Shown piece after piece: positions 1 through 13,672 of a stretch of DNA of 42,325 nt. Positions within the stretch are counted from its first letter, which is position 1, and every line of letters starts with the position of its first letter. Source of the stretch: Comamonadaceae bacterium. Lineage in GTDB: Bacteria; Pseudomonadota; Gammaproteobacteria; Burkholderiales; Burkholderiaceae_C. The stretch covers positions 1 to 42,325 of the forward strand of contig CANGIQ010000023.1 of assembly GCA_947453965.1 (NCBI GenBank). Reading direction: 5' to 3'. Under the pieces are notes generated by a model. That model was not told where the DNA came from. It did not search any database and saw nothing but the letters and a program-made list of their open reading frames with translations. Position numbers and translations under genes: made by a program.

Positions 1-144
1 GAAATCACCGGTCTGGGCTTGAAAGAAGCCAAAGACATGGTTGACGGCGCTCCCAAGGCTGTGAAAGAAGGCGCTTCTAAGGCTGACGCTGAAGCCGCTA
101 AGAAGAAGCTCGAAGAAGCTGGTGCTAAGGTCGAATTGAAGTAA
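1..144 (+). CDS. rplL: 50S ribosomal protein L7/L12, C-terminal part (5' cut by window edge)
   Basis: The first 47 codons of the window, in frame 1, end at a TAA and encode the conserved C-terminal domain of L7/L12. Typical pieces are [15 protein letters not shown] and the closing [15 protein letters not shown]7/L12 forms the flexible stalk of the large ribosomal subunit that recruits elongation factors. Full-length proteins are about 122-125 residues, so roughly the last 40% is present and the start lies outside the window. It stands directly upstream of rpoB in the classical rplJL-rpoBC order, so the RNA polymerase genes are probably partly transcribed from the ribosomal-protein promoter to the left. 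Confidence 0.95.
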   Translation, partial: EITGLGLKEAKDMVDGAPKAVKEGASKADAEAAKKKLEEAGAKVELK

Positions 145-160
145 TTCAGTTCCCCTTCGA

Positions 161-210
161 GGCTGGAGTGTCCGTCAAGGGCCTCCAGCCTTCTGTGCTT
201 ACAGAGCACA
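161..210 (+). promoter_or_regulatory. Two hairpins in the rplL-rpoB gap (possible attenuator/processing site)
   Basis: The 268-bp gap between rplL and rpoB contains an 8-bp inverted repeat, GGCTGGAG (161-168) with CTCCAGCC (183-190). A 6-bp one follows, TGTGCT (194-199) with AGCACA (205-210). Neither has a following T-run, so a full terminator is unlikely. In E. coli the same gap carries an attenuator and an RNase III site that adjust rpoBC against ribosomal protein expression. A similar role here is inferred from position only. I see nothing else definite in 211-412. Confidence 0.45.
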
Positions 211-412
211 CCCAAAAACCAGCTTGAGATTCTTCCTCCCAAGATGTTTTTGAGTGTCTTCTGACCCCAACTGCAGAAGATGCCTTGGTTCGGGTTGCGT
301 GCAATGCGCAACCGTCCGCCAACGCTGGTAGAGGCCAGCCGCCAAGCCCGTGGCATGAGAAGTCGACGTCTCATGCTGCATACAGTTCTGAAAGATCAAT
401 CCCGGAGATCTC

Positions 413-3400
413 ATGGCCTATTCATACACCGAACGCAAGCGCATCCGCAAGAGTTTCGGCAGCCGCGACAGCGTGCTGGAAGTTCCTTATTTGTTGCAAA
501 TGCAAAAAGACGCGTACACCGCGTTCTTGCAAGCCGACGTCATTCCCAAACAGCGTACCCAAGAAGGTTTGCAAGCTGCTTTTGAAGCTGCATTCCCCAT
601 CGTCTCGCACAACGGTTTTGTTGAGATGAAGTACCTGGAGTACAACCTCGCCAAGCCCGCCTTTGATGTGCGCGAGTGCCAGACCCGTGGTCTGACCTTC
701 TCGTCTGCTGTGCGCGCACGTGTGCAACTGATCATTTACGACCGTGAGTCATCCACGCCTCAGTCCAAAGTGGTGAAGGAAGTCAAAGAGCAAGAGGTCT
801 ACATGGGCGAAGTGCCTTTGATGACCGACAAAGGCTCCTTCATCATCAACGGTACCGAGCGCGTGATCGTGTCTCAGTTGCACCGTTCACCTGGCGTGTT
901 CTTTGAACACGACAAGGGCAAGACCCACAGCTCGGGCAAATTGTTGTTCAGCGCCCGCATCATCCCTTACCGCGGTTCATGGCTCGACTTCGAATTCGAT
1001 CCGAAAGACCTGCTGTACTTCCGCGTCGACCGTCGTCGCAAGATGCCTGTCACCATTTTGTTGAAGGCCATTGGTCTGACACAAGAAACCATCCTCGCGA
1101 ACTTCTTCGTCAACGACAACTTCCGTTTGATGGACAGCGGCGCCCAAATGGAATTTGTGGCTGAGCGTCTGCGTGGTGAAGTGGCACGCTTTGACATCAC
1201 CGACAAGTCGGGCAAAGTCATCGTGGCCAAAGACAAGCGCGTGACTGTGCGTCACACCCGTGAACTCGAGCAATCGAACACCACCCACATCAGCGTGCCT
1301 GAAGATTTCTTGATCGGTCGTGTGATCGCCAAGAACATCATCGACAGCGACACCGGCGAGTTGATTGCCCGTGCCAACGACGAGTTGACCGAAGCCTTGC
1401 TGAAGAAATTGCGCGAAGCCGGTGTGCAAGATCTGCAATGCATCTACACCAACGAACTCGACCAAGGTGCGTACATTTCGCAAACCTTGCGTACAGACGA
1501 AACCGTGGACGAATTCGCCGCACGCGTTGCGATCTACCGCATGATGCGCCCTGGCGAGCCACCGACCGAAGACGCGGTGCAAGCCTTGTTCCAACGTTTG
1601 TTCTACAACCCCGATACGTACGATCTGTCGCGCGTGGGTCGTATGAAGTTCAACGCCAAAGTGGGCACTGCTGAATCCACCGGTCCTATGGTGTTGACCA
1701 ACGACGACATCTTGTCGGTCGTCAAGATCTTGGTGGACTTGCGCAACGGCCGTGGCGAAGTCGACGACATCGACCACTTGGGTAACCGTCGCGTGCGTTG
1801 CGTGGGCGAATTGGCCGAAAACCAATACCGCACAGGTTTGGCACGTATCGAAAAAGCCGTGAAAGAGCGTTTGGGCCAAGCCGAGCAAGAGCCGCTCATG
1901 CCCCACGACTTGATCAACTCCAAGCCGATTTCTGCTGCGCTCAAAGAATTCTTTGGCGCATCCCAGTTGTCGCAGTTCATGGACCAAACCAACCCTTTGG
2001 CCGAGATCACGCACAAGCGTCGTGTCTCAGCCTTGGGCCCAGGCGGTTTGACCCGCGAGCGCGCAGGCTTTGAAGTGCGTGACGTGCACGTGACCCACTA
2101 CGGTCGTGTGTGCCCGATCGAAACGCCAGAAGGTCCCAACATTGGTTTGATCAACTCCTTGGCTTTGTATGCCCGTTTGAACGAGTACGGTTTCATTGAA
2201 ACCCCTTACCGTCGCGTGGTCGATGGCAAAGTGACGATGGACATCGACTACTTGTCGGCCATCGAAGAAGGCAAATACGTCATCGCGCAGGCCAACGCCA
2301 CGCTCGACAAAGACGGCAAGCTCACTGGCGACTTGGTGTCTGCCCGTGAAAAAGGTGAATCGATTCTGTGCAGCGCAGAGCGCATCCAGTACATGGACGT
2401 GTCTCCCGCTCAGATCGTCTCGGTGGCGGCCTCCTTGGTGCCATTCCTCGAGCACGATGACGCGAACCGCGCGTTGATGGGTGCCAACATGTCACGCCAA
2501 GCCGTGCCTGTGTTGCGTCCTGAAAAGCCCATGGTCGGTACCGGCATCGAGCGCGTTGCTGCGATCGACTCGGGCACCGTGGTCACAGCAACCCGTGGCG
2601 GTGTGGTCGACTATGTCGACGCAACCCGCGTGGTGGTGCGTGTGAACGACGCCGAAGCAACTGCCGGCGAAGTGGGTGTGGACATCTACAACCTCATCAA
2701 GTACCAACGCTCCAACCAAAACACCAACATCCATCAGCGTCCTATCGTCAAGCGTGGCGACAAGATTGCCAAGGGTGACGTGATTGCAGACGGCGCATCG
2801 ACAGACCTGGGCGAGATCGCCATCGGTCAAAACATGTTGATCGCCTTCATGCCTTGGAACGGTTACAACTTCGAAGACTCGATCTTGATCAGCGAGCGCG
2901 TGGTGGCCGAAGACCGCTACACCTCGATTCATATCGAAGAACTCGTGGTGATGGCCCGTGACACCAAGTTGGGTGCTGAAGAAATTACACGCGATATTCC
3001 GAACTTGGCTGAGCAACAACTCAACCGTTTGGATGACTCCGGCATCATCTACGTGGGTGCAGAAGTGCAACCCGGCGACACCCTGGTCGGCAAGGTCACG
3101 CCCAAAGGCGAGACCACACTGACGCCAGAAGAAAAACTGTTGCGCGCCATCTTCGGCGAAAAAGCCAGCGATGTGAAAGACACCTCGTTGCGCGTGAGCC
3201 AAGGTTCGCAAGGTACCGTCATCGACGTGCAAGTCTTCACCCGTGAAGGCATCCAACGCGACAAACGTGCGCAACAAATTATTGATGACGAACTTAAGCG
3301 TTTCCGTCTCGATTTGAACGACCAGCTCCGCATCGTGGAAGCTGACGCGTTTGACCGTATCGAAAAACTCTTGAACGGCAAGGTTGCCAACGGCGGCCCC

Positions 3401-4525
3401 AACAAGTTGGCCAAGGGCAGCAAGATCGACAAGGCCTATTTGGCTTCGGTCGAGAAGTTCCACTGGTTCGACATCCGTCCTGCCGACGAAGACGTCGCAG
3501 GTCAGTTGGAGAGCATCAAGAACGCCATGGAGCAAACCCGCCACAGCTTTGACTTGGCCTTCGAAGAGAAGCGCAAGAAATTGACCCAAGGCGATGAGTT
3601 GCCAGCAGGCGTGTTGAAAATGGTCAAGGTCTACTTGGCCGTCAAGCGCCGCTTGCAGCCTGGTGACAAGATGGCCGGTCGTCACGGTAACAAAGGTGTG
3701 GTGTCCAAGATCGTTCCGGTCGAAGACATGCCTTACATGGCCGACGGCACTCCTTGCGACATCGTGTTGAACCCCTTGGGCGTTCCTTCACGTATGAACG
3801 TGGGTCAGGTGTTGGAAGTTCACTTGGGCTGGGCCGGCAAAGGCATCGGCCAACGCATTGGCAACATGCTCCAAGCAGAAGCCAAAGCGGCTGAAGTGCG
3901 TAGCTTCATGGAAGAGTTGTACAACGGTTCGGGCCGCAAAGAAGACCTGAGCAAGCTGAGCGACGCGCAAATCGTCGAGATGGCTGGCAACTTGACCAAC
4001 GGTGTGCCTTTTGCAACCCCCGTGTTTGACGGTGCTGCAGAAGAAGACATCCGCGCTATGTTGAAGTTGGCTTACCCCGACGACATCGCCAAGGCCAAAG
4101 GCCTGACTGCTACACGCACACAAGCGAACTTGTTTGACGGTCGTACTGGCGAGGCTTTCGAGCGTCCCACCACGATTGGCTACATGCACTTCTTGAAGTT
4201 GCACCACTTGGTCGACGACAAAATGCACGCCCGTTCCACCGGTCCTTACAGCTTGGTCACACAGCAACCGCTGGGTGGTAAAGCGCAGTTCGGTGGTCAG
4301 CGTTTCGGTGAGATGGAGGTGTGGGCTTTGGAAGCTTATGGTGCCTCTTACACCTTGCAAGAAATGCTCACCGTCAAGTCCGACGACGTGCAAGGCCGTA
4401 CCAAGGTGTACGAAAGCATTGTCAAAGGCGAACACGCCATCGAAGCGGGCATGCCCGAGTCGTTCAACGTGTTGGTCAAAGAAATTCGTTCGCTCGGTAT
4501 CGACATCGAACTCGAACGCTCATAA
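413..4525 (+). CDS. rpoB: DNA-directed RNA polymerase subunit beta
   Basis: A 1370-residue beta subunit of RNA polymerase, close to the usual betaproteobacterial length (E. coli 1342). It forms the catalytic cleft with beta' and is the rifampicin target. The rifampicin cluster is readable at residues ~521-541 ([16 protein letters not shown]), with D524, H534 and S539 matching E. coli D516, H526 and S531. The residues are wild type, so no classical resistance change is visible. The later motifs [12 protein letters not shown] and the C-terminal clamp segment [18 protein letters not shown] are intact. ATG 413 follows a GGAG about 8 nt upstream. rpoC starts 25 nt downstream with no terminator between. 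Confidence 0.99.
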   Translation: MAYSYTERKRIRKSFGSRDSVLEVPYLLQMQKDAYTAFLQADVIPKQRTQEGLQAAFEAAFPIVSHNGFVEMKYLEYNLAKPAFDVRECQTRGLTFSSAVRARVQLIIYDRESSTPQSKVVKEVKEQEVYMGEVPLMTDKGSFIINGTERVIVSQLHRSPGVFFEHDKGKTHSSGKLLFSARIIPYRGSWLDFEFDPKDLLYFRVDRRRKMPVTILLKAIGLTQETILANFFVNDNFRLMDSGAQMEFVAERLRGEVARFDITDKSGKVIVAKDKRVTVRHTRELEQSNTTHISVPEDFLIGRVIAKNIIDSDTGELIARANDELTEALLKKLREAGVQDLQCIYTNELDQGAYISQTLRTDETVDEFAARVAIYRMMRPGEPPTEDAVQALFQRLFYNPDTYDLSRVGRMKFNAKVGTAESTGPMVLTNDDILSVVKILVDLRNGRGEVDDIDHLGNRRVRCVGELAENQYRTGLARIEKAVKERLGQAEQEPLMPHDLINSKPISAALKEFFGASQLSQFMDQTNPLAEITHKRRVSALGPGGLTRERAGFEVRDVHVTHYGRVCPIETPEGPNIGLINSLALYARLNEYGFIETPYRRVVDGKVTMDIDYLSAIEEGKYVIAQANATLDKDGKLTGDLVSAREKGESILCSAERIQYMDVSPAQIVSVAASLVPFLEHDDANRALMGANMSRQAVPVLRPEKPMVGTGIERVAAIDSGTVVTATRGGVVDYVDATRVVVRVNDAEATAGEVGVDIYNLIKYQRSNQNTNIHQRPIVKRGDKIAKGDVIADGASTDLGEIAIGQNMLIAFMPWNGYNFEDSILISERVVAEDRYTSIHIEELVVMARDTKLGAEEITRDIPNLAEQQLNRLDDSGIIYVGAEVQPGDTLVGKVTPKGETTLTPEEKLLRAIFGEKASDVKDTSLRVSQGSQGTVIDVQVFTREGIQRDKRAQQIIDDELKRFRLDLNDQLRIVEADAFDRIEKLLNGKVANGGPNKLAKGSKIDKAYLASVEKFHWFDIRPADEDVAGQLESIKNAMEQTRHSFDLAFEEKRKKLTQGDELPAGVLKMVKVYLAVKRRLQPGDKMAGRHGNKGVVSKIVPVEDMPYMADGTPCDIVLNPLGVPSRMNVGQVLEVHLGWAGKGIGQRIGNMLQAEAKAAEVRSFMEELYNGSGRKEDLSKLSDAQIVEMAGNLTNGVPFATPVFDGAAEEDIRAMLKLAYPDDIAKAKGLTATRTQANLFDGRTGEAFERPTTIGYMHFLKLHHLVDDKMHARSTGPYSLVTQQPLGGKAQFGGQRFGEMEVWALEAYGASYTLQEMLTVKSDDVQGRTKVYESIVKGEHAIEAGMPESFNVLVKEIRSLGIDIELERS

Positions 4526-4550
4526 ATCAAGGCTCGAAAGGATTTAAAAT

Positions 4551-8774
<4,224 letters not shown>

Positions 8775-8783
8775 AGCGCTCTG

Positions 8784-8815
8784 ACAACAAAGGCCCGCAA
8801 GGGCCTTTGTTGTTT
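8784..8815 (+). terminator. Rho-independent terminator after rpoC
   Basis: A 12-13 bp perfect stem, CAACAAAGGCCC (8785-8796) with GGGCCTTTGTTG (8801-8812), is closed by a GCAA (GNRA) tetraloop. It is followed by TTT, 10 nt after the rpoC stop. The T-run is short, but the very stable stem makes termination likely. This separates the ribosomal/RNA polymerase unit from the downstream genes. Confidence 0.85.
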
Positions 8816-8835
8816 AATGGGTGTGTTTTCTTAAT
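8807..8835 (+). promoter_or_regulatory. Possible sigma-70 promoter for the LemA-like-rsmB-ntrYX operon
   Basis: TTGTTG (8807-8812), a 17-nt spacer and CTTAAT (8830-8835) match the -35 and -10 boxes at four of six positions each. The -35 overlaps the distal arm of the rpoC terminator. Transcription would start near 8842, shortly before the GAGGTG ribosome-binding site. This is pattern matching only. Confidence 0.35.
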
Positions 8836-8855
8836 GCAAGACGCGAGGTGATGGC

Positions 8856-9413
8856 ATGTTGGATGCTTGGTGGTTTTGGGCCATCGTGGCCGTGTCGGTC
8901 TTTTGGTCGGTGGGCGCGTACCAGCGTTTGGTGGGCTTGCGCACGCAAGTCAACAAACAATTTGCCGTGCTCGAAGGCTTGATGCTGCGCTACCAAGCGC
9001 TGGTGCAAGACGCCACCACGGCGGCTGTCACAGCCCCCTCGGGTTGGCACACGGCTGTAGCGCCCGAGCTGGGTGCCAGCCATTGGACGCGCTTGCAAGT
9101 GGCGGCCAATTTGTCGGCCATGGCCTTGGCCCACATGCAAGAGCATCCCTTAGAACCTTCATCGGCCATCGCCTTGGTGGCCACCAGCCGTGATTTGCAA
9201 GATGCATGGGAGGCGCTGACGCATCCCGATGTGTATTACGTCTCTGTTCCGCCTGAGCTGACCCAGCGTTGGGCTGAGTTGGGCATTTCGATTCAACCCG
9301 ATATCGAACGTTTCAACCAAGCGGTTGAAAACTACAACGAAGCGATTGCCATGTTTCCTGCGGTCTTGCTGGCACGTTTGTTTCACTTCAAAGCCGGTCG
9401 CATCCTGGCATGA
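8856..9413 (+). CDS. LemA-like membrane-anchored protein
   Basis: A 185-residue protein with one N-terminal membrane segment (about residues 3-21, rich in W, F and V) and a helical body. The order of motifs fits the LemA family. After the anchor comes AYQRLVGLRTQVNKQF, where LemA proteins have YNxLVxLRxxVxxxW. Near the C-terminus are FNQAVENYNEAI and FPAVLLARLFHFK, like the YNxxVxxYNxxxxxFPxxxxAxxFGFK ending of LemA. The match is diverged and the central part is not LemA-typical. The biochemical role of LemA proteins is unknown. ATG 8856 has GAGGTG 5 nt upstream. The gene ends in an ATGA overlap with rsmB, so the two are probably translationally coupled. Confidence 0.7.
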   Translation: MLDAWWFWAIVAVSVFWSVGAYQRLVGLRTQVNKQFAVLEGLMLRYQALVQDATTAAVTAPSGWHTAVAPELGASHWTRLQVAANLSAMALAHMQEHPLEPSSAIALVATSRDLQDAWEALTHPDVYYVSVPPELTQRWAELGISIQPDIERFNQAVENYNEAIAMFPAVLLARLFHFKAGRILA

Positions 9414-10762
9414 GCGAGGCTTCTTCCAAGCCATCGCTGCCGTCGTCGGTGGCCTTGTGGCAGCAACTGCAAGCCGTGGCCCAAGCCTTGGTGCAGGTGC
9501 GTCGTGGGGTGTCGGGCACAGCCGCTTTAGAGGCGGTGCCCAGCAACTTACGTCCGGGTGTGCAAGCGTTGTTCTTTCAGGTGTTGCGCCAGCTCGGGCG
9601 TGCACAAGCCTTGCGGGCGCAACTGGCGCAGCGTGCACCAGCGCCGCTGGCCGATGCCTTGTTGTGTTCTGCACTGGCCCTGGCCTGGGATACCGAACAC
9701 GCACCGTATGAGCCGCACACCTTGGTCAACCAAGCCGTGGAAGCAGCCAAGAAAACACGCAGCTTGCAAGGACAGGCGAATTTTTTAAACGCATGTTTGC
9801 GGCGCTTTTTGCGTGAGCGCGATGCCTTGGTGCATGCCACCGATACAGACGTGCAAGCGCAGTGGAACCATCCGCTGTGGTGGGTTCAACGCGTTCAACA
9901 AGATCACCCCGACCATTGGCAAGACATCTTGCGCGCGAACAACCAGCCCGCGCCCATGACCTTGCGTGTCAACACACGTCAGATTTCGCGCGACGCCTTG
10001 CTGGCGCGTTGGGCTGACCATGGCCTGCAAGCCCAGCCTGTGGGCGAGCACGGCTTGGTGTTGGCGCAAGCCCGTGCGGTGCGCGATATTCCTGGCTTTG
10101 AAGAAGGCTTGTGTTCGGTGCAAGATGCGGCCGCGCAATGTGCAGCGCCTTTGTTGTTGCAAGGCCTGTCGTCTACCGCTGGCCTGCGGGTGCTCGATGC
10201 CTGTGCCGCCCCTGGTGGCAAAACCGCTCATTTGCTGGAGCTACTTGACGAGACTGCGCATGTCATCGCGCTCGATATTGATCCGCTGCGTTGCCAGCGC
10301 ATCACGCAGAACTTGGCGCGCGAAGGTCTGCAGGCTCACATCGTGGCGGCTGATGCGGCTTTGCCCAAAACCTGGTGGGACGGTCAGCTGTTTGATGCCA
10401 TTTTGTTGGACGCGCCGTGCACGGCCTCGGGCATCGTGCGGCGCCATCCCGACGTGCGCTGGCTGCGACGCGAGAGTGATGTGGCGCAATTGGCCGCGAT
10501 TCAAAAAAACCTGCTCAAAACCCTCTGGCCTTTGCTGCGACCAGGGGGGCGACTGCTGTACTGCACCTGCTCGGTATTTCAGCAAGAAGGCGATCAGCAA
10601 GTCAAAACGTTTGTTGAACACAACACTGACGCCCTTTGGAGGGGGTCTCTGGGGCATTTAAGACCCCAAAATGCCAATACCCCGGCCACACTCACCGACA
10701 ATCTGATGGGTGACCACGATGGCTTTTATTACGCTTTGCTCGAAAAAAACGCAGCGTCTTGA
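9410..10762 (+). CDS. rsmB: 16S rRNA (cytosine-967-C5)-methyltransferase RsmB
   Basis: A 450-residue RsmB/Fmu protein that methylates C967 of 16S rRNA using S-adenosylmethionine. The N-terminal ~150 residues form the NusB-like RNA-binding domain, including HTLVNQAVEAAK and NFLNACLRRF. The C-terminal Rossmann methyltransferase domain shows the SAM loop DACAAPGGKTAHL, the DAPCTASG motif with C337, and the catalytic TCS motif with C387. Both cysteines of the m5C mechanism are therefore present. It overlaps the LemA-like gene by 4 nt, and its 3' end overlaps the start of the DUF4390 gene, as expected in a compact operon. Confidence 0.95.
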   Translation: MSEASSKPSLPSSVALWQQLQAVAQALVQVRRGVSGTAALEAVPSNLRPGVQALFFQVLRQLGRAQALRAQLAQRAPAPLADALLCSALALAWDTEHAPYEPHTLVNQAVEAAKKTRSLQGQANFLNACLRRFLRERDALVHATDTDVQAQWNHPLWWVQRVQQDHPDHWQDILRANNQPAPMTLRVNTRQISRDALLARWADHGLQAQPVGEHGLVLAQARAVRDIPGFEEGLCSVQDAAAQCAAPLLLQGLSSTAGLRVLDACAAPGGKTAHLLELLDETAHVIALDIDPLRCQRITQNLAREGLQAHIVAADAALPKTWWDGQLFDAILLDAPCTASGIVRRHPDVRWLRRESDVAQLAAIQKNLLKTLWPLLRPGGRLLYCTCSVFQQEGDQQVKTFVEHNTDALWRGSLGHLRPQNANTPATLTDNLMGDHDGFYYALLEKNAAS

Positions 10763-11375
10763 GCAGCTCTTCCAGCAGGGGCTCAAGCGGTCGCTTCTGT
10801 GCGTGATGTTCATCTTTGCTGCGTTTGGCGGCAGCATGAGCTGGGCCGACACCTCGGTGGAAATGCAAGCCCTGAGGGTGGAGCGCAATGAGCAAGATGT
10901 GTATGTCTCCGTCAATTGGCATTTTGAGATCCCCAGTGCCTTGGAAGACGCCTTGCTCAAAGGCATACCGCTCTACTTTGTGACCGAGGTCGACATATCC
11001 CGCGAGCGTTGGTATTTTTATGACAAACGTGTCGCCCATGCCGAACGCCATGTGCGGGTGTCTTACCTGCCCTTGACGCGGCGTTGGCGTATCAATGTTT
11101 CGCCACAACCCTTCAGCGCCGGCGGTTTGGGCATGAGTTTGGCGCAAACCTATGACACCCTGGAAGAGGCCATGACCGCCGTGCGACGTCTGGTGCAATG
11201 GCGCGTGGGCAAAGCAGCGGATGTGGAGTCAGATGCCAAGCAAACCTTGGTACTTAACTTTCGCTTAGACCTGACGCAATTACCCAAGCCTTTGCAGATG
11301 GGAGCGGCAGGGCAGAGTGACTGGAACATCAGCCTGAGCAAAACACAGCGTTTGGTGCTGGAGCCCTTGCGATGA
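10719..11375 (+). CDS. DUF4390 domain-containing secreted protein
   Basis: A 218-residue protein of the DUF4390 family, found between rsmB and ntrY in many Burkholderiales; its function is unknown. After a positively charged N-terminus there is a signal-peptide-like hydrophobic stretch (about residues 28-43, ending SMSWA before DTSV). A beta-rich domain follows, with the family-like segments VSVNWHFEIPSALEDALLKG and RWRINVSPQ. I chose ATG 10719; a GTG at 10710 is also in frame. Either start overlaps the end of rsmB by about 45-50 nt. The stop is fused to the ntrY start (ATGA), so coupling to the sensor kinase is likely. A periplasmic partner for NtrY is possible but unproven. Confidence 0.8.
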   Translation: MAFITLCSKKTQRLEQLFQQGLKRSLLCVMFIFAAFGGSMSWADTSVEMQALRVERNEQDVYVSVNWHFEIPSALEDALLKGIPLYFVTEVDISRERWYFYDKRVAHAERHVRVSYLPLTRRWRINVSPQPFSAGGLGMSLAQTYDTLEEAMTAVRRLVQWRVGKAADVESDAKQTLVLNFRLDLTQLPKPLQMGAAGQSDWNISLSKTQRLVLEPLR

Positions 11376-13651
11376 AGCCAGCCTTGGGCGGTCGTGTCAA
11401 CGTCACGGGTTTTCAGTTCCGTTGGTTGATGGTGGTCAGCGCCGCCGTGGTGTTGGGCTTGGGTTTGGTCTTGTTGTTTTTGTTGACCCAAGCCACCGAC
11501 AACCGCGAACTCTACGAACGCAATTACAACCAGTTGTTTTGCCTCAATGTGGTGGTGGCCGCCTTGTTGATGGGCGTCATCGTGTGGTTGGCTGTGCGCT
11601 TGTTATTGCGTTTGCGGCAAGGCAAATTTGGCAGTCGCTTGTTGCTCAAAATTGCCGCCACGTTTGCTTTGGTGGGCTTCTTGCCAGGCCTGTTGATTTA
11701 CAGCGTGTCCTACCAATTTGTTTCCCGTTCTATCGAGAGCTGGTTCGACGTCAAAGTTGAAGGCGCTTTAGACGCGGGGCTGAGTTTAGGCCGTTCCACG
11801 CTCGACACCTTGGCCAGTGATTTGGGCCAAAAAACGCGCAACGCCAGTTTGCAAATTAACGATTTACCAGATGCTTCAGTGGGGGTGGCCTTAGAGCGCA
11901 TGCGTGAGCAGCTCGGTGCAGACGATGTGATTTTGTGGAATCAAGCGGGGCAGGCGGTCGCCAGCGCGGGCGAATCGCGTTTCAAAATTACCCCCGATCG
12001 TCCCTCGGCCTCTCAGCTTCGACAGGTGAGAACACAAAGTGTGGTCACTGCCATTGAGGGGCTGGACGAAGCCAACACACAAGGCACCGCGCAAGCGCGC
12101 ATTCGTGCGTTGGTGCTGGTGGCACCTTCGGGCTTGGGGCTCTTGATGGAAGCTCGCGTGCTGCAAGTCACCAAAGCCATTCCCCCCACGCTGGTGGCCA
12201 ACGCCTTGGCGGTCGAAACCGCCTACCGTGAATACCAAGAACGCGCTTTGGGCCGCGATGGTTTGCGCAGCATGTACATCGGCACCTTGACGCTGAGTTT
12301 GTTCTTGGCCGTGTTCGGCGCCGTGTTGTTGGCGATCTTGCTGGGCAATCAATTGGCGCGCCCTTTGCTCATGTTGGCCGAAGGTGTGCGCGATGTGGCA
12401 GCGGGTGACTTGAGCCCCAAGCCTGCTTTGCAGGGACGTGATGAACTTGGAGGCTTGACCCGCTCATTTGCCGATATGACCCAGCAATTGGCCGATGCCC
12501 GTGCCGCGGTAGACCGAAGCATGGCGCAGGTCCACACCTCGCGGGCGAACTTGCAAACTATTTTGGACAACCTCACCGCTGGTGTCATCGTGCTCGACGA
12601 GTACGGCGTCATTCAGTCGTCCAACCCCGGTGCGACGCGCATTCTTCGTGTGCCATTGGCCGCATGGGAAGGGCGCGCCCTGGCTGATATTGAAGGCCTG
12701 GCCGAATTTGCGCAGCATGTGCAGCGTGAGTTTGAAGGCTTTTGGGGTGAACGCAGTCAACATGGCTTGGACCATTGGCAGCAGTCGTTTGAGTTGCACA
12801 CCACCGCCATCAGTCCCGCCGTACAAATGACCGACGACACCCGCCAACACACCACCTTGCTGGCGCGTGGTGCCGTTCTGCCGAACAATGCGCGTCTGTT
12901 GGTGTTTGACGATATCTCTGAAATTGTGTCGGCCCAACGCGCCCAGGCCTGGGGTGAGGTGGCGCGTCGCTTGGCGCATGAAATCAAGAACCCACTCACG
13001 CCGATTCAGCTGTCTGCCGAGCGCCTGGCCATGAAGCTCGAAGGCAAAGTGGCTGAACCTGAACAAGTGATTTTGAACAAGTCGGTCAAAACCATCGTGG
13101 AACAAGTCGATGCCATGAAGCGCTTGGTGAACGAGTTTCGCGATTACGCCCGTTTGCCCGTGGCCGAGCTCAAGACCTTGGACCTCAATGCCCTGGTGCA
13201 AGATGTGATGCAGCTCTACGGCAATGAAAATGCAGCCGTGCCTGTGCGTGCCGAACTCGATGCCAGTTGTCCAGCGATTCAAGGTGATGCGCAGCAGCTT
13301 CGCCAAGTGGTGCATAACTTGTTACAAAACGCGCAAGATGCCACCGAAGGGCGCAGCGACCCGGTGGTGTCCATCGCCACCCAGTGGGTGCCAGCCTCAG
13401 GCCGTGTGCGACTGGTGGTGCGAGACAATGGCCCCGGATTTCCAGCCAAAATTCTCAAACGTGCGTTCGAACCCTATGTCACGACCAAGAGTCGTGGGAC
13501 GGGCTTGGGGCTTGCGGTGGTGAAGAAAATTGCCGAAGAACACAGCGCGCGCGTGGATTTGAAAAATCGTGAATTAGAAGGTGTGGTGATTGGGGCACAA
13601 GTGTCGTTATCATTCCAAGTTGCAGATTCGCAACAGAACCAACTTTTATAG
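11372..13651 (+). CDS. ntrY: NtrY-type membrane sensor histidine kinase
   Basis: A 759-residue sensor kinase with NtrY architecture. Three membrane segments lie in the first ~112 residues, then an extracytoplasmic sensor loop of ~190 residues and a fourth membrane segment near 303-330. A HAMP linker (LARPLLMLAEGVRDVAAGD) and a PAS domain (LTAGVIVLDEYGVI) follow. The dimerisation/phosphoacceptor box is RRLAHEIKNPLTPIQLSAER with H536. The ATPase domain carries an N box (HNLLQNAQDA), a G1 box (DNGPGFP) and a G2 box (GTGLGLAVVKKI). It should autophosphorylate and pass phosphate to the regulator encoded 21 nt downstream. NtrYX systems are linked to nitrogen, redox and envelope control; the signal here cannot be read from sequence. 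Confidence 0.93.
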   Translation: MKPALGGRVNVTGFQFRWLMVVSAAVVLGLGLVLLFLLTQATDNRELYERNYNQLFCLNVVVAALLMGVIVWLAVRLLLRLRQGKFGSRLLLKIAATFALVGFLPGLLIYSVSYQFVSRSIESWFDVKVEGALDAGLSLGRSTLDTLASDLGQKTRNASLQINDLPDASVGVALERMREQLGADDVILWNQAGQAVASAGESRFKITPDRPSASQLRQVRTQSVVTAIEGLDEANTQGTAQARIRALVLVAPSGLGLLMEARVLQVTKAIPPTLVANALAVETAYREYQERALGRDGLRSMYIGTLTLSLFLAVFGAVLLAILLGNQLARPLLMLAEGVRDVAAGDLSPKPALQGRDELGGLTRSFADMTQQLADARAAVDRSMAQVHTSRANLQTILDNLTAGVIVLDEYGVIQSSNPGATRILRVPLAAWEGRALADIEGLAEFAQHVQREFEGFWGERSQHGLDHWQQSFELHTTAISPAVQMTDDTRQHTTLLARGAVLPNNARLLVFDDISEIVSAQRAQAWGEVARRLAHEIKNPLTPIQLSAERLAMKLEGKVAEPEQVILNKSVKTIVEQVDAMKRLVNEFRDYARLPVAELKTLDLNALVQDVMQLYGNENAAVPVRAELDASCPAIQGDAQQLRQVVHNLLQNAQDATEGRSDPVVSIATQWVPASGRVRLVVRDNGPGFPAKILKRAFEPYVTTKSRGTGLGLAVVKKIAEEHSARVDLKNRELEGVVIGAQVSLSFQVADSQQNQLL

Positions 13652-13672
13652 ATTCAGCGAGACACTTCATTC

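Noticed and set aside
977..2014. 345-residue open frame on the minus strand opposite rpoB
   Set aside because: Same artefact as opposite rpoC; the + strand frame is unmistakable RpoB.
2492..3685. 397-residue open frame on the minus strand opposite rpoB
   Set aside because: Shadow of the real gene with antisense composition.
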